Below, in pieces: positions 55,486-64,000 of a stretch of DNA of 64,000 bases. Location: assembly GCF_000219625.1 (NCBI RefSeq), contig NC_018214.1, positions 1,612,001 to 1,676,000 on the forward strand, read 5' to 3'. The number at the start of each line of letters is the position of its first letter. Within the stretch, counting starts at the first letter, position 1. Origin of the DNA: Zymoseptoria tritici IPO323. Lineage: Eukaryota > Ascomycota > Dothideomycetes > Mycosphaerellales > Mycosphaerellaceae. The position numbers were made by a program, and so were the translations under genes. Under the pieces are notes generated by a model that saw only the letters and a list, made by a program, of their open reading frames with translations, searched no databases and was not told the DNA's origin.

Positions 55486-57147
55486 ATGGCTTCGCGGGAA
55501 GCTTGCAGAGCTCTGCGGAGCCTCATACCAACAACGCGTTGGCCGTGCCTGCTTCGACAGCAACGAAGTTATTTCACGTCAGCGAGAAGGAACACAGCCC
55601 GAGCTTCTCCTGAAACCCGTCATCTACGACCGAGCAGCTTGCAAAGCCTTCCGCAAGATGAGCAAAGAGCTGGGATTCGGCCTATGGCCACCTTGACGAA
55701 ACACAATCCAACGTCGGTGGACCGGAAAGGCCCAATACCGGAATACGACGCCAGAGTGAAATCTGGAAGGTTAAGAGAAGACGAGCACCAAAGAGGGCTT
55801 ATAGCTTCACTACAAGATCTGCACAACACTCTTGCGAGATACATACCTGATCCGGTGATACGACCCACCATCGAGTCTCTTCAACCGAAGAAGCCATCGT
55901 TCCTCAGCAGCTTATTTGGAGCGGGCGGAGAAAGTAGCCAGGTCAAAATGCATCCTCCGGAGAATCTACCGAAAGGGCTGTACATGTATGGAGACGTCGG
56001 AAGCGGCAAAACCATGCTGATGGACTTGTTCTTTGACACGTTACCGTCCAACATAATACACAGGACTCGCATCCATTTCCACAACTTTATGCAGGACGTG
56101 CACAAGCAGTTGCACAAGATGAAGGCACAACATGGCTCTAGTCTTGACTGCATACCCTTTGTTGCAGCAGAGATCGCAGAGAAATCCACGGTCCTCTGTT
56201 TCGACGAGTTTCAATGCACGGACGTTGCAGATGCCATGATCTTGCGGCGACTTATGGAGAGCTTGATGGCTCATGGCGTTGTGCTAGTCACAACCAGTAA
56301 TCGACATCCAACGGAACTGTACAAGAACGGCATCCAGAGAGAGTCTTTCATTCCCTGCATAAACCTTCTTATGGACCAGCTTCAGATCCTCAACTTGGAC
56401 TCGACGACAGACTATCGAAAGATACCTCGACCTCCTTCCGGCGTTTACCACCACCCTCTGAACGAGGCTGCCAAACGGCATGCCGAGCGGTGGTTCAAGT
56501 TTCTTGGCGACTTTCAAAACGACCCGCCGCACCAGGAGATTCAGCATGTCTGGGGCAGACCAATTGTGGTCCCCCGAGCATCTGGAAAGGCTTGTTGGTT
56601 CGACTTCAATGAGCTCCTCGGCGGTGCCACTGGAGCTGCGGATTACCTGGAGCTTGTACAGCACTACCAAGCGTTCATAATTACAGGAGTACCTGGGATG
56701 AATTACAGATCGCGTGACCTGGCACGACGGTTCATCACCTTCCTCGACGCGATATACGAATCGCGAGCGAAGTTGGTGCTCACGACCGAAGTGCCTCTTA
56801 CGCAACTCTTCATGGCACAGAACGAGATCAAGGAAATGATTACATCAGCCGCAGATGCGGACGGTCCTCACTCTGCAGCAACTAAACAGGTCAAGGAGGG
56901 TGCTGGAGTCGATGATGCGATGAGAAGCCTGATGGATGACCTGGGCATGAACATGGACACGTTGAAGAAGAGCAGTATGTTCTCGGGTGATGAAGAGGCA
57001 TTCGCATTCGCTCGAGCTCTCTCCCGTCTGACCGAGATGGGAAGTCAAGAGTGGGTAGAACGAGGCCTGGGAATGGGTTCCAGTGGACAGAAGGACGCCG
57101 AAGACTGGAAGAAGGTACGAGGCTCCTGGCGACAGGACAGTTATTGA
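55486..57147 (+). CDS. AFG1: mitochondrial AAA+ ATPase AFG1/LACE1
   Basis: An intronless 553-aa frame from ATG 55486. The N-terminus (MASREACRALRSLIPTTRWP) is Arg-rich with no acidic residue after E5 for many positions, like a mitochondrial presequence. Walker A GDVGSGKT is at 169-176; Walker B is LCFDEFQCTDV; the sensor is TTSNRHPTELYKNGIQRESF, all diagnostic of the AFG1 family. HVWGRPIVVPRA and CWFDFNELLGGATGAADYLE follow. AFG1/LACE1 assists degradation of oxidised or unassembled cytochrome oxidase subunits at the inner mitochondrial membrane. A longer frame upstream has no ATG. Confidence 0.95.
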   Translation: MASREACRALRSLIPTTRWPCLLRQQRSYFTSARRNTARASPETRHLRPSSLQSLPQDEQRAGIRPMATLTKHNPTSVDRKGPIPEYDARVKSGRLREDEHQRGLIASLQDLHNTLARYIPDPVIRPTIESLQPKKPSFLSSLFGAGGESSQVKMHPPENLPKGLYMYGDVGSGKTMLMDLFFDTLPSNIIHRTRIHFHNFMQDVHKQLHKMKAQHGSSLDCIPFVAAEIAEKSTVLCFDEFQCTDVADAMILRRLMESLMAHGVVLVTTSNRHPTELYKNGIQRESFIPCINLLMDQLQILNLDSTTDYRKIPRPPSGVYHHPLNEAAKRHAERWFKFLGDFQNDPPHQEIQHVWGRPIVVPRASGKACWFDFNELLGGATGAADYLELVQHYQAFIITGVPGMNYRSRDLARRFITFLDAIYESRAKLVLTTEVPLTQLFMAQNEIKEMITSAADADGPHSAATKQVKEGAGVDDAMRSLMDDLGMNMDTLKKSSMFSGDEEAFAFARALSRLTEMGSQEWVERGLGMGSSGQKDAEDWKKVRGSWRQDSY

Positions 57148-57227
57148 TTATCCAGCAATGTGCATTTTGCTTTATGGCGAAGATACCCAACGAAGCGTTT
57201 TGACACATTGCATTGCCATCTACAGCG

Positions 57228-58106
57228 CTACATGTCGATGTTGGAGTGTACCGAGCGTTGCGACTCTTGCGAAGCTCTTCGATACAACATCGCCTTGGTC
57301 CGCGTCCGATCCAGCTCTTCTTTCAGTGTTTGCGCGCCGATCAGCACAGTCTGCGCTCCCATCAGCGTTGCCAGCTGGAACACTTCCAAGACTTCGTCCG
57401 GCTGCGCGCCGCATTCGATGGCATTCCGGATGTGAATCTAACAGACACAATCGTCAGCAATCGCAAGCAACACTTGGCCACACAAAGTTTCCTTCCTCAC
57501 CTTCAACCCGGGCCCATACAGATGAGTCGTCGAGCAATCAATCGCACAGTAAATCAACTCCTTGATCTTCGGCGGCAACGCATTCCCGGTCTCCTCAAAT
57601 GGCAAACTCGAATACATCAAATACGCCTCAAAGAACCTCGGTGATAGCCGCAGTACAGGCTCCCAGTACGTATTCCAGTACCCGCGTCGATTTATGAAGT
57701 CCTCTTTCATCGCTTGACGCGGTCCGTCCAGCTCGCGCGGGAAGTCGCCCATCTGCATGCCCTCGTCCATCACCTCCAACAGCAGCGGGACCCCGACCGT
57801 CATGGCGTGCACGCCTAGCACGGACACAAGCTCCAGCGTCTCCATGATTTCGGAGACCCGAGCGCCGCACTGCAGAGCCCCGTTGATATGTGCGGAGATG
57901 CCTGGGGTGAAGAGGTGCGTGCAAGAAGCGTCCATGGCGAGGAGGATGAGTTCTTGGGTTTTGCGGTCGAGGGCTTGTCGGTCGAGAGGCACTTTGCGAA
58001 GTCTGATGTAGGCGGCCAGATAGTTCGGATGGTAATTGAGGATGTATTCCCAGGCCTCGGACCATTCTTCGCCCGTTTCGAGAAGTTGATATTTGAGAGC
58101 GGACAT
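57228..58106 (-). CDS. two-domain carboxymuconolactone decarboxylase-like/AhpD-fold protein
   Basis: Exons 58106-57501 and 57437-57228 give 271 aa. Two CMD-type repeats are visible: LDRKTQELILLAMDASCTHL then PGISAHINGALQCGARVSEI, and LPPKIKELIYCAIDCSTTHL then the spliced GLK-IHIRNAIECGAQPDE. The family contains 4-carboxymuconolactone decarboxylases and AhpD-like peroxidase reductants. The AhpD CXXC pair is absent (first repeat CTHL, second STTH with one preceding Cys), so thiol-peroxidase activity is doubtful; His residues are retained. No signal peptide. The intron (57500-57438, donor GTGAGG, acceptor TTAG) is required to complete the second repeat. The substrate is unknown. It is the last gene before the AT-rich transposon block. 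Confidence 0.85.
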
Positions 58107-58562
58107 CTTGGAGGAGTGAGGTTGTGTGTCTTTGGGCGTTGGCTTGCTGTCAGCTTGGTCAATGGACGAGAGGTCAGTCCTATTGACTTAAGCTGAACAG
58201 CACGACTGAGCGAATGTAGGGCAGCTTTGTACCGCCAGAACAGCGAGGTCCCGCTTTATGGCATGTGAATGATCTTCACGAGAGCATTGGAAAGCTACCT
58301 CCTAGGTACCAGCCGTAGGCTATGACGTTAGCGGGGTTGAAGGAAAGCCCATGACTCGAGCGTGCGCCTGAGAGAGCTATCAAAATACGTATGAGTGACC
58401 AGTTTTGAGAAGATCCGTATGCTAGGAGCTGTAGGCGTGGTGTTATGACTCTTTTGCCGAAAGCCCAATGGTCCGTGAGTCGGGAATCGAGCCGCAATCG
58501 AAAGCATTCACTTTGGAAAGCGCTAGCCGTTTCAGGCAGGCACGGATGACAGGTGTCGATCT
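58107..58562. other. transition from gene DNA to AT-rich block
   Basis: Ordinary base composition until about 58,560, then an abrupt shift to TpA-rich sequence. No gene seen. Confidence 0.5.
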
Positions 58563-58830
58563 GTTAGCGTTGATTCATAAAACAGGGTAAGACCAGGGAT
58601 ATTAACTCTAACAGCCTGATTACGTAGTTAGTGTCCTATATGATATTATAGGATATTGGCGATAAGACCCTAACCCCTTTTAGGTATTTGGAATTACGGC
58701 GTCTATATAGTCTTTAGGTCGATAACCTTAAGAAACATATAGTTTTTCTTAATCTTAAAGTTCACCCTTACATTGCACTACTTAATTAATAGTTATAAGC
58801 CCGGTTTCGACTTAAACAACAAGATTAAAG

Positions 58831-61800
58831 ACAACTTCGCATTAACAAGCAATAATAGAAGGTCTTAAGCTAGACTCGTTAGGTTTTCTAACCGTAATAG
58901 GACTAAAGCGTCGAGAAATCGTCTACACCGATTAAACTAAGTACGACGAATAGTACCTAAACACTAAGTCGGCGGCAATTAACAACTATATATAGCAATA
59001 TATGTAAGAGACAACCCTAATAGTTAAAGACGGTATAGCTATAGACCGAACTTTAGAACTAAAGGTCCTAAACATGCCGAACAAGACGGATTTAGGCCTT
59101 ACAGACACTTAACTTTTAGAAGGCGAGAACTTTATAAAGTAGCAACAAAATAAAGCTATTTTTAACTCTAAAATAAAGAACTACACTAGAGAATCCGTTA
59201 TCTACGAGACGTTTAGGAAGAAGAAAGAAGATTTTAAAAAATACTTTAGCCGGACTATTCCGTTAACGTACCTAGACGACCTTAATAATTAGTCTAGGAC
59301 ACTAGTAAGCTAGATAGACTTCGTAACTAAGACATTCGCGCCGGACGACGCAACGAGGCGTAGAATACTTTCTAAACAATATAACGACCTATTGTCTAGA
59401 CCTAAGTCGTCTAATATCCTTATACACCTACAGAAGTAGATTAAGCTTAAAAAGAAGATAGTTAGAGGACACTATCTAGCTGCTAGCATCCTAAAAGACG
59501 ACTTCGTACGGATAGTAGAAGACAAGATTAATGTTACTATAGGAAGACTATTAGCGAGCAAGAATAATCTTAGTTAATATGTTTACGACGTAACTACGTT
59601 TATTAATAGAGACCCTAGCAACTTAGCTAAGTAGTTCCGTACAAACGCTATGTTTAGGTCTAAAGAGGCTTAAATTACCGGAATAGGTTAGGTAACATTT
59701 AACGCAACGACTAATTTAAGTAATTAAAACAGAGGGAACAGGCCTAATAATAAGGATAGGACCTGTCGACCGTATATAGGTAAAGACGCCGACAAAGCGT
59801 GTCCAAAACTAGGAGATTGTCCTATCGTTAACTATCGTCTTCGACCTAATAAAGCCGATATAACAAGAGAGGATAAGAAATTCCTCGACAACTACCGGAA
59901 CGTCCTTAAGAAGGACAAGGCTAAGTGCCTCTAGTAGATGAAGTTTAGAGACCCTATTACTATAGGACTAAAGGATTACTATAAGATTACTAAGGTACTA
60001 AAGGAATAGACTAGGTCCGGAATACCTAGTTTAAGTAGGACAATCGTCTCTAACGAACTAAAGACGTAGTATAGCAGTTACGCTATTAGAGCGGTAACTT
60101 AGTTTAGAGTAATATCGACTAAAGCTTACGACGAGAAAAATCGATAGCTTCTAGATAGTAGCTCGAACGTTTACATCGTGAACAATCTAACTATAGCGGG
60201 ATTTAAGGTCGTTAATATATTATACAACGTGTCGATTTACACCGGGAACTAACAGATAAAGGCTACTACAAGAGGTATAGCAAAAGTGCAGTTCCTATTA
60301 CCCTTAGGCAAGCCGATTACGCTATTACTAAGGGACGTCCTATATATACCCGGATTTCACATTAACATCGTATCGACTAGGCTGTGCAGAGACTTCGGCC
60401 TCTTCTTAGACGAGAGGACCGACAACTAGATAGATAAATCCGGAGCAGTTGTTACTAAGATTAAGCGATATAGCGGCTTACTATACCTAAATATAGCGAC
60501 TACGCCGAAAGTAAGGATTAAAATTATTAACTGGCTACTTGACGAGAACAGTTAACCCCTAAGCGTCGAGATGGCGTTAAAAAGGGATTAACTAGCTAAT
60601 TAAACACGGCTCGTCGCCTTCGCGACAGACAGCAGGGCTGCGAGACGACCTAGAGTCCTCTCTTAGGCCTAATAGCACCGAGTTATAGGCTATATCGGGG
60701 GTAATCGTATATTAGAACTCTATCGAGCCGCTAAAGGCGTAGAGTATCTAAAAGATAGAGATGCGGCCCCTAAAATGCACAAATGCTACTTATACGCCTA
60801 GAGCAAGTTGAAAAGAATCGTTTCTTAAAGAAAACCGGTTAAGATTAGGATACTAGCACCTTTTTCCGACGTTGCGGCCGATATCGTAGAATTTAATATA
60901 GCAAAGAACGGAGATAAATACATATTTTACGCCGTAGATTTAACGACATACCTACACTTCGTTTAGACGATGCCGAACACTAATTAAGCAAGCCTAGTAC
61001 GATACTTCGAGGAACTTTAGACCTTTGTAAAGAGTATAGGTCGTGAAATATTTGCCCTTAGATCAGACGTAGACCCCAAATACGGATTAACGTTTAAGTC
61101 CGCACTCCGCAAGGGATTAGTAATATAGAAGCCCTTAGTACCGTACACGCAAGTATAGGACCTAGCAGAACGAGCCGGCGGCGTTATCGTCGAGATAGTA
61201 AGGATACTAATTATTAAATTAAGGCTCCTAAAGGATCTCTAGAATAAAGCCTACGTAATAGCAGCCTATATTATAAATAGGGCCCTAACGTAAGTATTAG
61301 GTTACAAATCCCTATAGGAAATAGCAACAAACTAGAAGCTAGATATCGCCTACATCTATAAGTTTGGGTCGAGAGCGTATATATATAAAACTAATCTAAG
61401 AGACGTCCCTAAAAGGGAGAAGATAATAGAGCGAGCAAGAATCGGATACCTAGTCGGCTTTAAGGGACACAACATCTTTCGAATCTAGATTCCAAGCCTA
61501 GACAGGGTAATTAGGATAAGAGATGTGGTGTTTAACGAGAAGATAAAGTACGAAGGACTCTACGACTTTAATCTAAACATAGTAGTACTACTTAATCTTA
61601 CGATTAACGTCGAACTAGACTACGCTGCAGAAGTATATTAATTTTATAACCTACAAGAGGCTATATATATAAGCTATATCGCTAGACAAGGTAATAAGGT
61701 CGAAATTCCGGAATCTTTCCGAAGAGGTGCTCTAATTTAAGACGACAGTAATGTCGAATATATAATCCCCTACAACAGACCTAAAGAGATACGAGAGGAC

Positions 61801-63774
61801 ATCGTAGAAACGTTTGTTAGTGTCTAAGGCATCGAATATACAGACAATTAACTCTTCCCCTTCTATTAAGCTTAGAAGCGGGGACCGGAACAGATAGATC
61901 CGGACGATAAGATCGATAAACTAACGTTATCGGCTTAACGGTAGAGAATAATCGACTATTAGCTACCTCTAAGCTTTAACTCCGAGGTTATAGACTTTAA
62001 CTTTAGCGAAATAACCTTATTCGACGCTATAGGAATGTTCGCGACTTATGCGACGATAGCTAAAGTCTACGCTATTACTACGATAAAGGCGGTTATAGAG
62101 GAAGGAGCATCCGCAAAAGACGCACCTATCCTTATCGGAGATTTACTACTAGAACTAAAATGCTAGAAAGACCTTATTATGCATAAGTACTTAGAGGAAT
62201 TCGAAAAGGCTGCTAGAGTAGAGTTTTAAAAGGCTCTCGACACTAGAACGTTCTATTAGATCCCTAAAAGTTAAGTAGGAAACAACCTAACCGTCCCGTT
62301 AACGTAGGTGTTTAAATATAAGTAAGACTTAAAAGGACACTTAGAGAAGTTCAAGGCTCGAATTTGTATAAGAGGAGACTTGCAGTTAACTAAGCTTAAC
62401 ACGTACGTAGCTACCCTCGCAGCGAGGCTATTTAGGTTGTTAATAGCGATTATAGCACACTTTAACCTAGAAACAATCTAGATAGACGCCGTAAACGCCT
62501 TTCTAAACTCTAAGTTACCGACGCTAATCTACCTTTAACCCCTAGATGGTTTTCGAGACCCGAATATGCTATTAAAATGCGTTCGCGCCCTTTACGGCTT
62601 TAAGGAGTCCCTAGCGCTGTAGTAGGGAGATCTAAGTAAAGGTGTCGAAGAGCTTAGACTATAGCAAGTCGTTAATTGCCTATATACCGATAGGAAAGTC
62701 ATAATCTTCTTCTTCGTAGATAACATTATATTAGCATTTTATTATAAACACAAAGTTTACGCCGAAGATATATAGAAAAGGCTAATAGCCAAATACGAGA
62801 TAAGGGTTATAGGCCTAATCGACTACTTCTATAGAATTAAAATTATCCGGAACAGAGAGACTAGGGACATGTGGCTTAACTAAGACACCTACATTAAGAA
62901 GGTCGCTAGAAGATACAATGTCTTATTAACTAAAATAAGGGCGGATACACCTCTACCTATAAACTTTAATTAGGAACCGGCAAAAGAAAAAGCGAAACCC
63001 TACATAATTAAGGAGATGCAGTTAAAAGTTAGTTCTCTTAACTTCGTAGCATCCTATATAAGACCGGATATCGCTTTTGCAGTTTCTTTGTTAGCACGTT
63101 ATCTAGTAAATCTAGCCGAACATTATCTTAAAGCAGCAGATTATTGCATTAGATATCTGCTACAAAGCTCTTAATTAAGCGTTTAGTATAGCAAAGACGA
63201 TAGCAGGCTTACCTACCTATCGCAACCGCTAGAGTTCTTCGGAGCCTTAGATGCGTCGTTCGCAGACAATCCAGAGACGCGAAGAAGCTCAGAGGGTATA
63301 GTTTTCTTCTTATTTAGAGGAATTATCGACTAGAAGTCCACGAAGCAGACTATAGTTACTAAATTATCTACGGAGTTAGAGCTGTATGCACTTAGCTATG
63401 CTAGAATAGAGATAATCTAGTAGGAACGAGTATTTAAAAACATAGACTTAAGCCTTAACAGCAAGGGGAGGTTGTTATGTAACAACAAGCAAACTATTCG
63501 AGTCGTTACTACACAAGGCTAGAAGCTAGACACTAAGATAAGGCATATAGATATACAGCAGTGCTAGCTACGTAAAAGGTACTAAGCCGAAGACCTTAAG
63601 GTCGAATAGGTCGAAACTACCTTAATGCCCGCGGACGGGATAACAAAACTGCTGTTAGCACAACGGCATCGCGCCTTTCTAGACTAGCTCCGAATAACAA
63701 TACCACCGGATCTAGGGGGTAAGGACTGCGCTAATAGTAAAACTTTACTACCGGATCTCGGGGGTAAGGGCTAG
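58831..63774 (+). pseudogene. copia gag-pol, dozens of RIP nonsense codons, no frameshift
   Basis: One reading frame (codon starts at positions of form 3n+1) can be followed through the whole element. It carries a gag-like helical region at 59.1-59.55 kb, a degraded zinc-knuckle segment near 59.76-59.83 kb, a protease remnant DSSSNVYIVNNL at 60154, a pre-integrase region at 60.4-60.8 kb, an integrase core from about 60,874 (DIVEFNIAKNGDKYIFYAVD), reverse transcriptase AVNAFLNSKLPT near 62,490, and RNase H near 63.23-63.6 kb (ALDASFADN, KIRHIDIQQC, MPADGITKLL). Every interruption I checked is TAG or TAA at a former Trp (TGG) or Gln (CAG/CAA) site. The reverse transcriptase YVDD box reads FVDN. 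The element is non-functional. Confidence 0.85.
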
Positions 63775-63788
63775 GCAAATGCCTAGCC
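63705..63788. repeat. direct repeat and palindrome at the copia 3' end
   Basis: An approximately 20-bp imperfect direct repeat (63705-63724, 63750-63769) includes a G5 run, as in a polypurine tract. It is followed by the palindrome GGCTAGGCA-AA-TGCCTAGCC (63769-63788). It may mark the end of gag-pol and the start of the 3' LTR. Confidence 0.55.
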
Positions 63789-64000
63789 TAACATTACTAT
63801 TAGAAAGAAGTCTGCACAACGATTAGGAGCTATTACATAGCCTTATATGCACATTACATGCGGACTTAAATTATTACGTTTACTACCTTAACAAGTAGTC
63901 TAGGACGTATATATCTAGGGATCTATCGACCGGATTACCCTTTTAAAGCCAAATTCACTTTACTTTTTTGCGCTAAACTAAAATTAGCAGCTACTAAAGA

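Larger units (their letters stand above)
58563..64000 (+). mobile_element. RIP-degraded Ty1/copia LTR retrotransposon, runs off right edge
   Basis: The AT-rich block contains one copia-order element: gag, protease, integrase, reverse transcriptase, RNase H, all on the + strand. The left boundary is approximate: the composition change and a TGTTAG at 58563 could mark the 5' LTR start, and the coding frame begins near 58.83 kb. No LTR pair could be matched with confidence, because mutation is heavy and the 3' end may lie outside the window. Base use is unlike all flanking DNA: CpA and TpG are rare, TpA very frequent, CpG retained. Confidence 0.85.

Noticed and set aside
58563..58790. Assigning an exact 5' LTR
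   Set aside because: No matching copy at the right end could be aligned with confidence; boundaries left approximate.
58563..64000. AT-rich block as mitochondrial DNA or low-quality sequence
   Set aside because: A continuous copia gag-pol frame with directed CpA changes explains the composition.
1..64000. tRNA/rRNA genes
   Set aside because: Looked for tRNA-like A/B-box and cloverleaf patterns by eye and found none convincing; tRNAscan would be decisive.

Overview
The window is nuclear DNA of a filamentous ascomycete, most likely a Dothideomycete. The evidence is short GT...AG introns (about 49-115 nt, often GTANGT/GTGAGT donors with CTRAC-like branch sites), gene families restricted to or typical of Pezizomycotina (CreA, UapA-type NAT permease, the STRIPAK subunit MOB3, a PRC2 EED subunit, small secreted cysteine-rich proteins), and a retrotransposon carrying RIP-type C-to-T mutations. 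The species call is inference; no marker gene is present.

Layout. 1-1063: 5' part of an EED (Polycomb) gene that runs off the left edge. 2.4-4.1 kb: a two-PAS-domain protein. 4.1-9.6 kb: gene-poor stretch holding an orphan ORF, an inverted/direct repeat cluster, a 363-bp Mutator-like MITE with perfect 9-bp target duplications, and a three-exon small secreted cysteine-rich protein. 9.7-23.8 kb: GPI-type surface protein, myosin light chain Cdc4, an unknown fungal protein, cytosolic-type aspartate aminotransferase, syntaxin-18/Ufe1 SNARE, a DHA1 drug:H+ antiporter, MOB3 and, divergent from it, the zinc chaperone ZNG1. 25.7-34.4 kb: an unknown conserved protein, a stand-alone dsRBD protein, a uric acid/xanthine-type permease, then a stand-alone DhaK-like protein converging on an L-rhamnose mutarotase-like gene. 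34.7-39.3 kb: LTA4-hydrolase-type aminopeptidase and a divergent AT-hook nuclear protein. 39.3-42.3 kb: a long gene-free stretch upstream of creA. 46-58 kb: Ecm11-like protein, F-box protein, ribosome biogenesis GTPase NOG1, SET-domain protein, AFG1 ATPase, two-domain carboxymuconolactone-decarboxylase-like protein.

58.56-64 kb: abrupt change to AT-rich DNA. It is one Ty1/copia element whose gag-pol frame can be followed for about 5 kb without a frameshift but is broken by dozens of TAG/TAA codons at former Trp and Gln positions. CpA/TpG are depleted while CpG persists, the mark of repeat-induced point mutation at CpA. The element continues past the right edge.

Most genes are housekeeping or regulatory and independent of one another. 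Several touch shared themes: chromatin and silencing (EED, SET protein, RIP'd transposon), nutrient regulation (CreA, NAT permease with a GATA-site pair), and secretion (Ufe1, secreted proteins). The DhaK-like/RhaM-like convergent pair is the best candidate for a small undescribed metabolic unit. Exon boundaries were placed by hand from splice signals, frame and family alignment; every spliced CDS reported as complete is an exact multiple of three.
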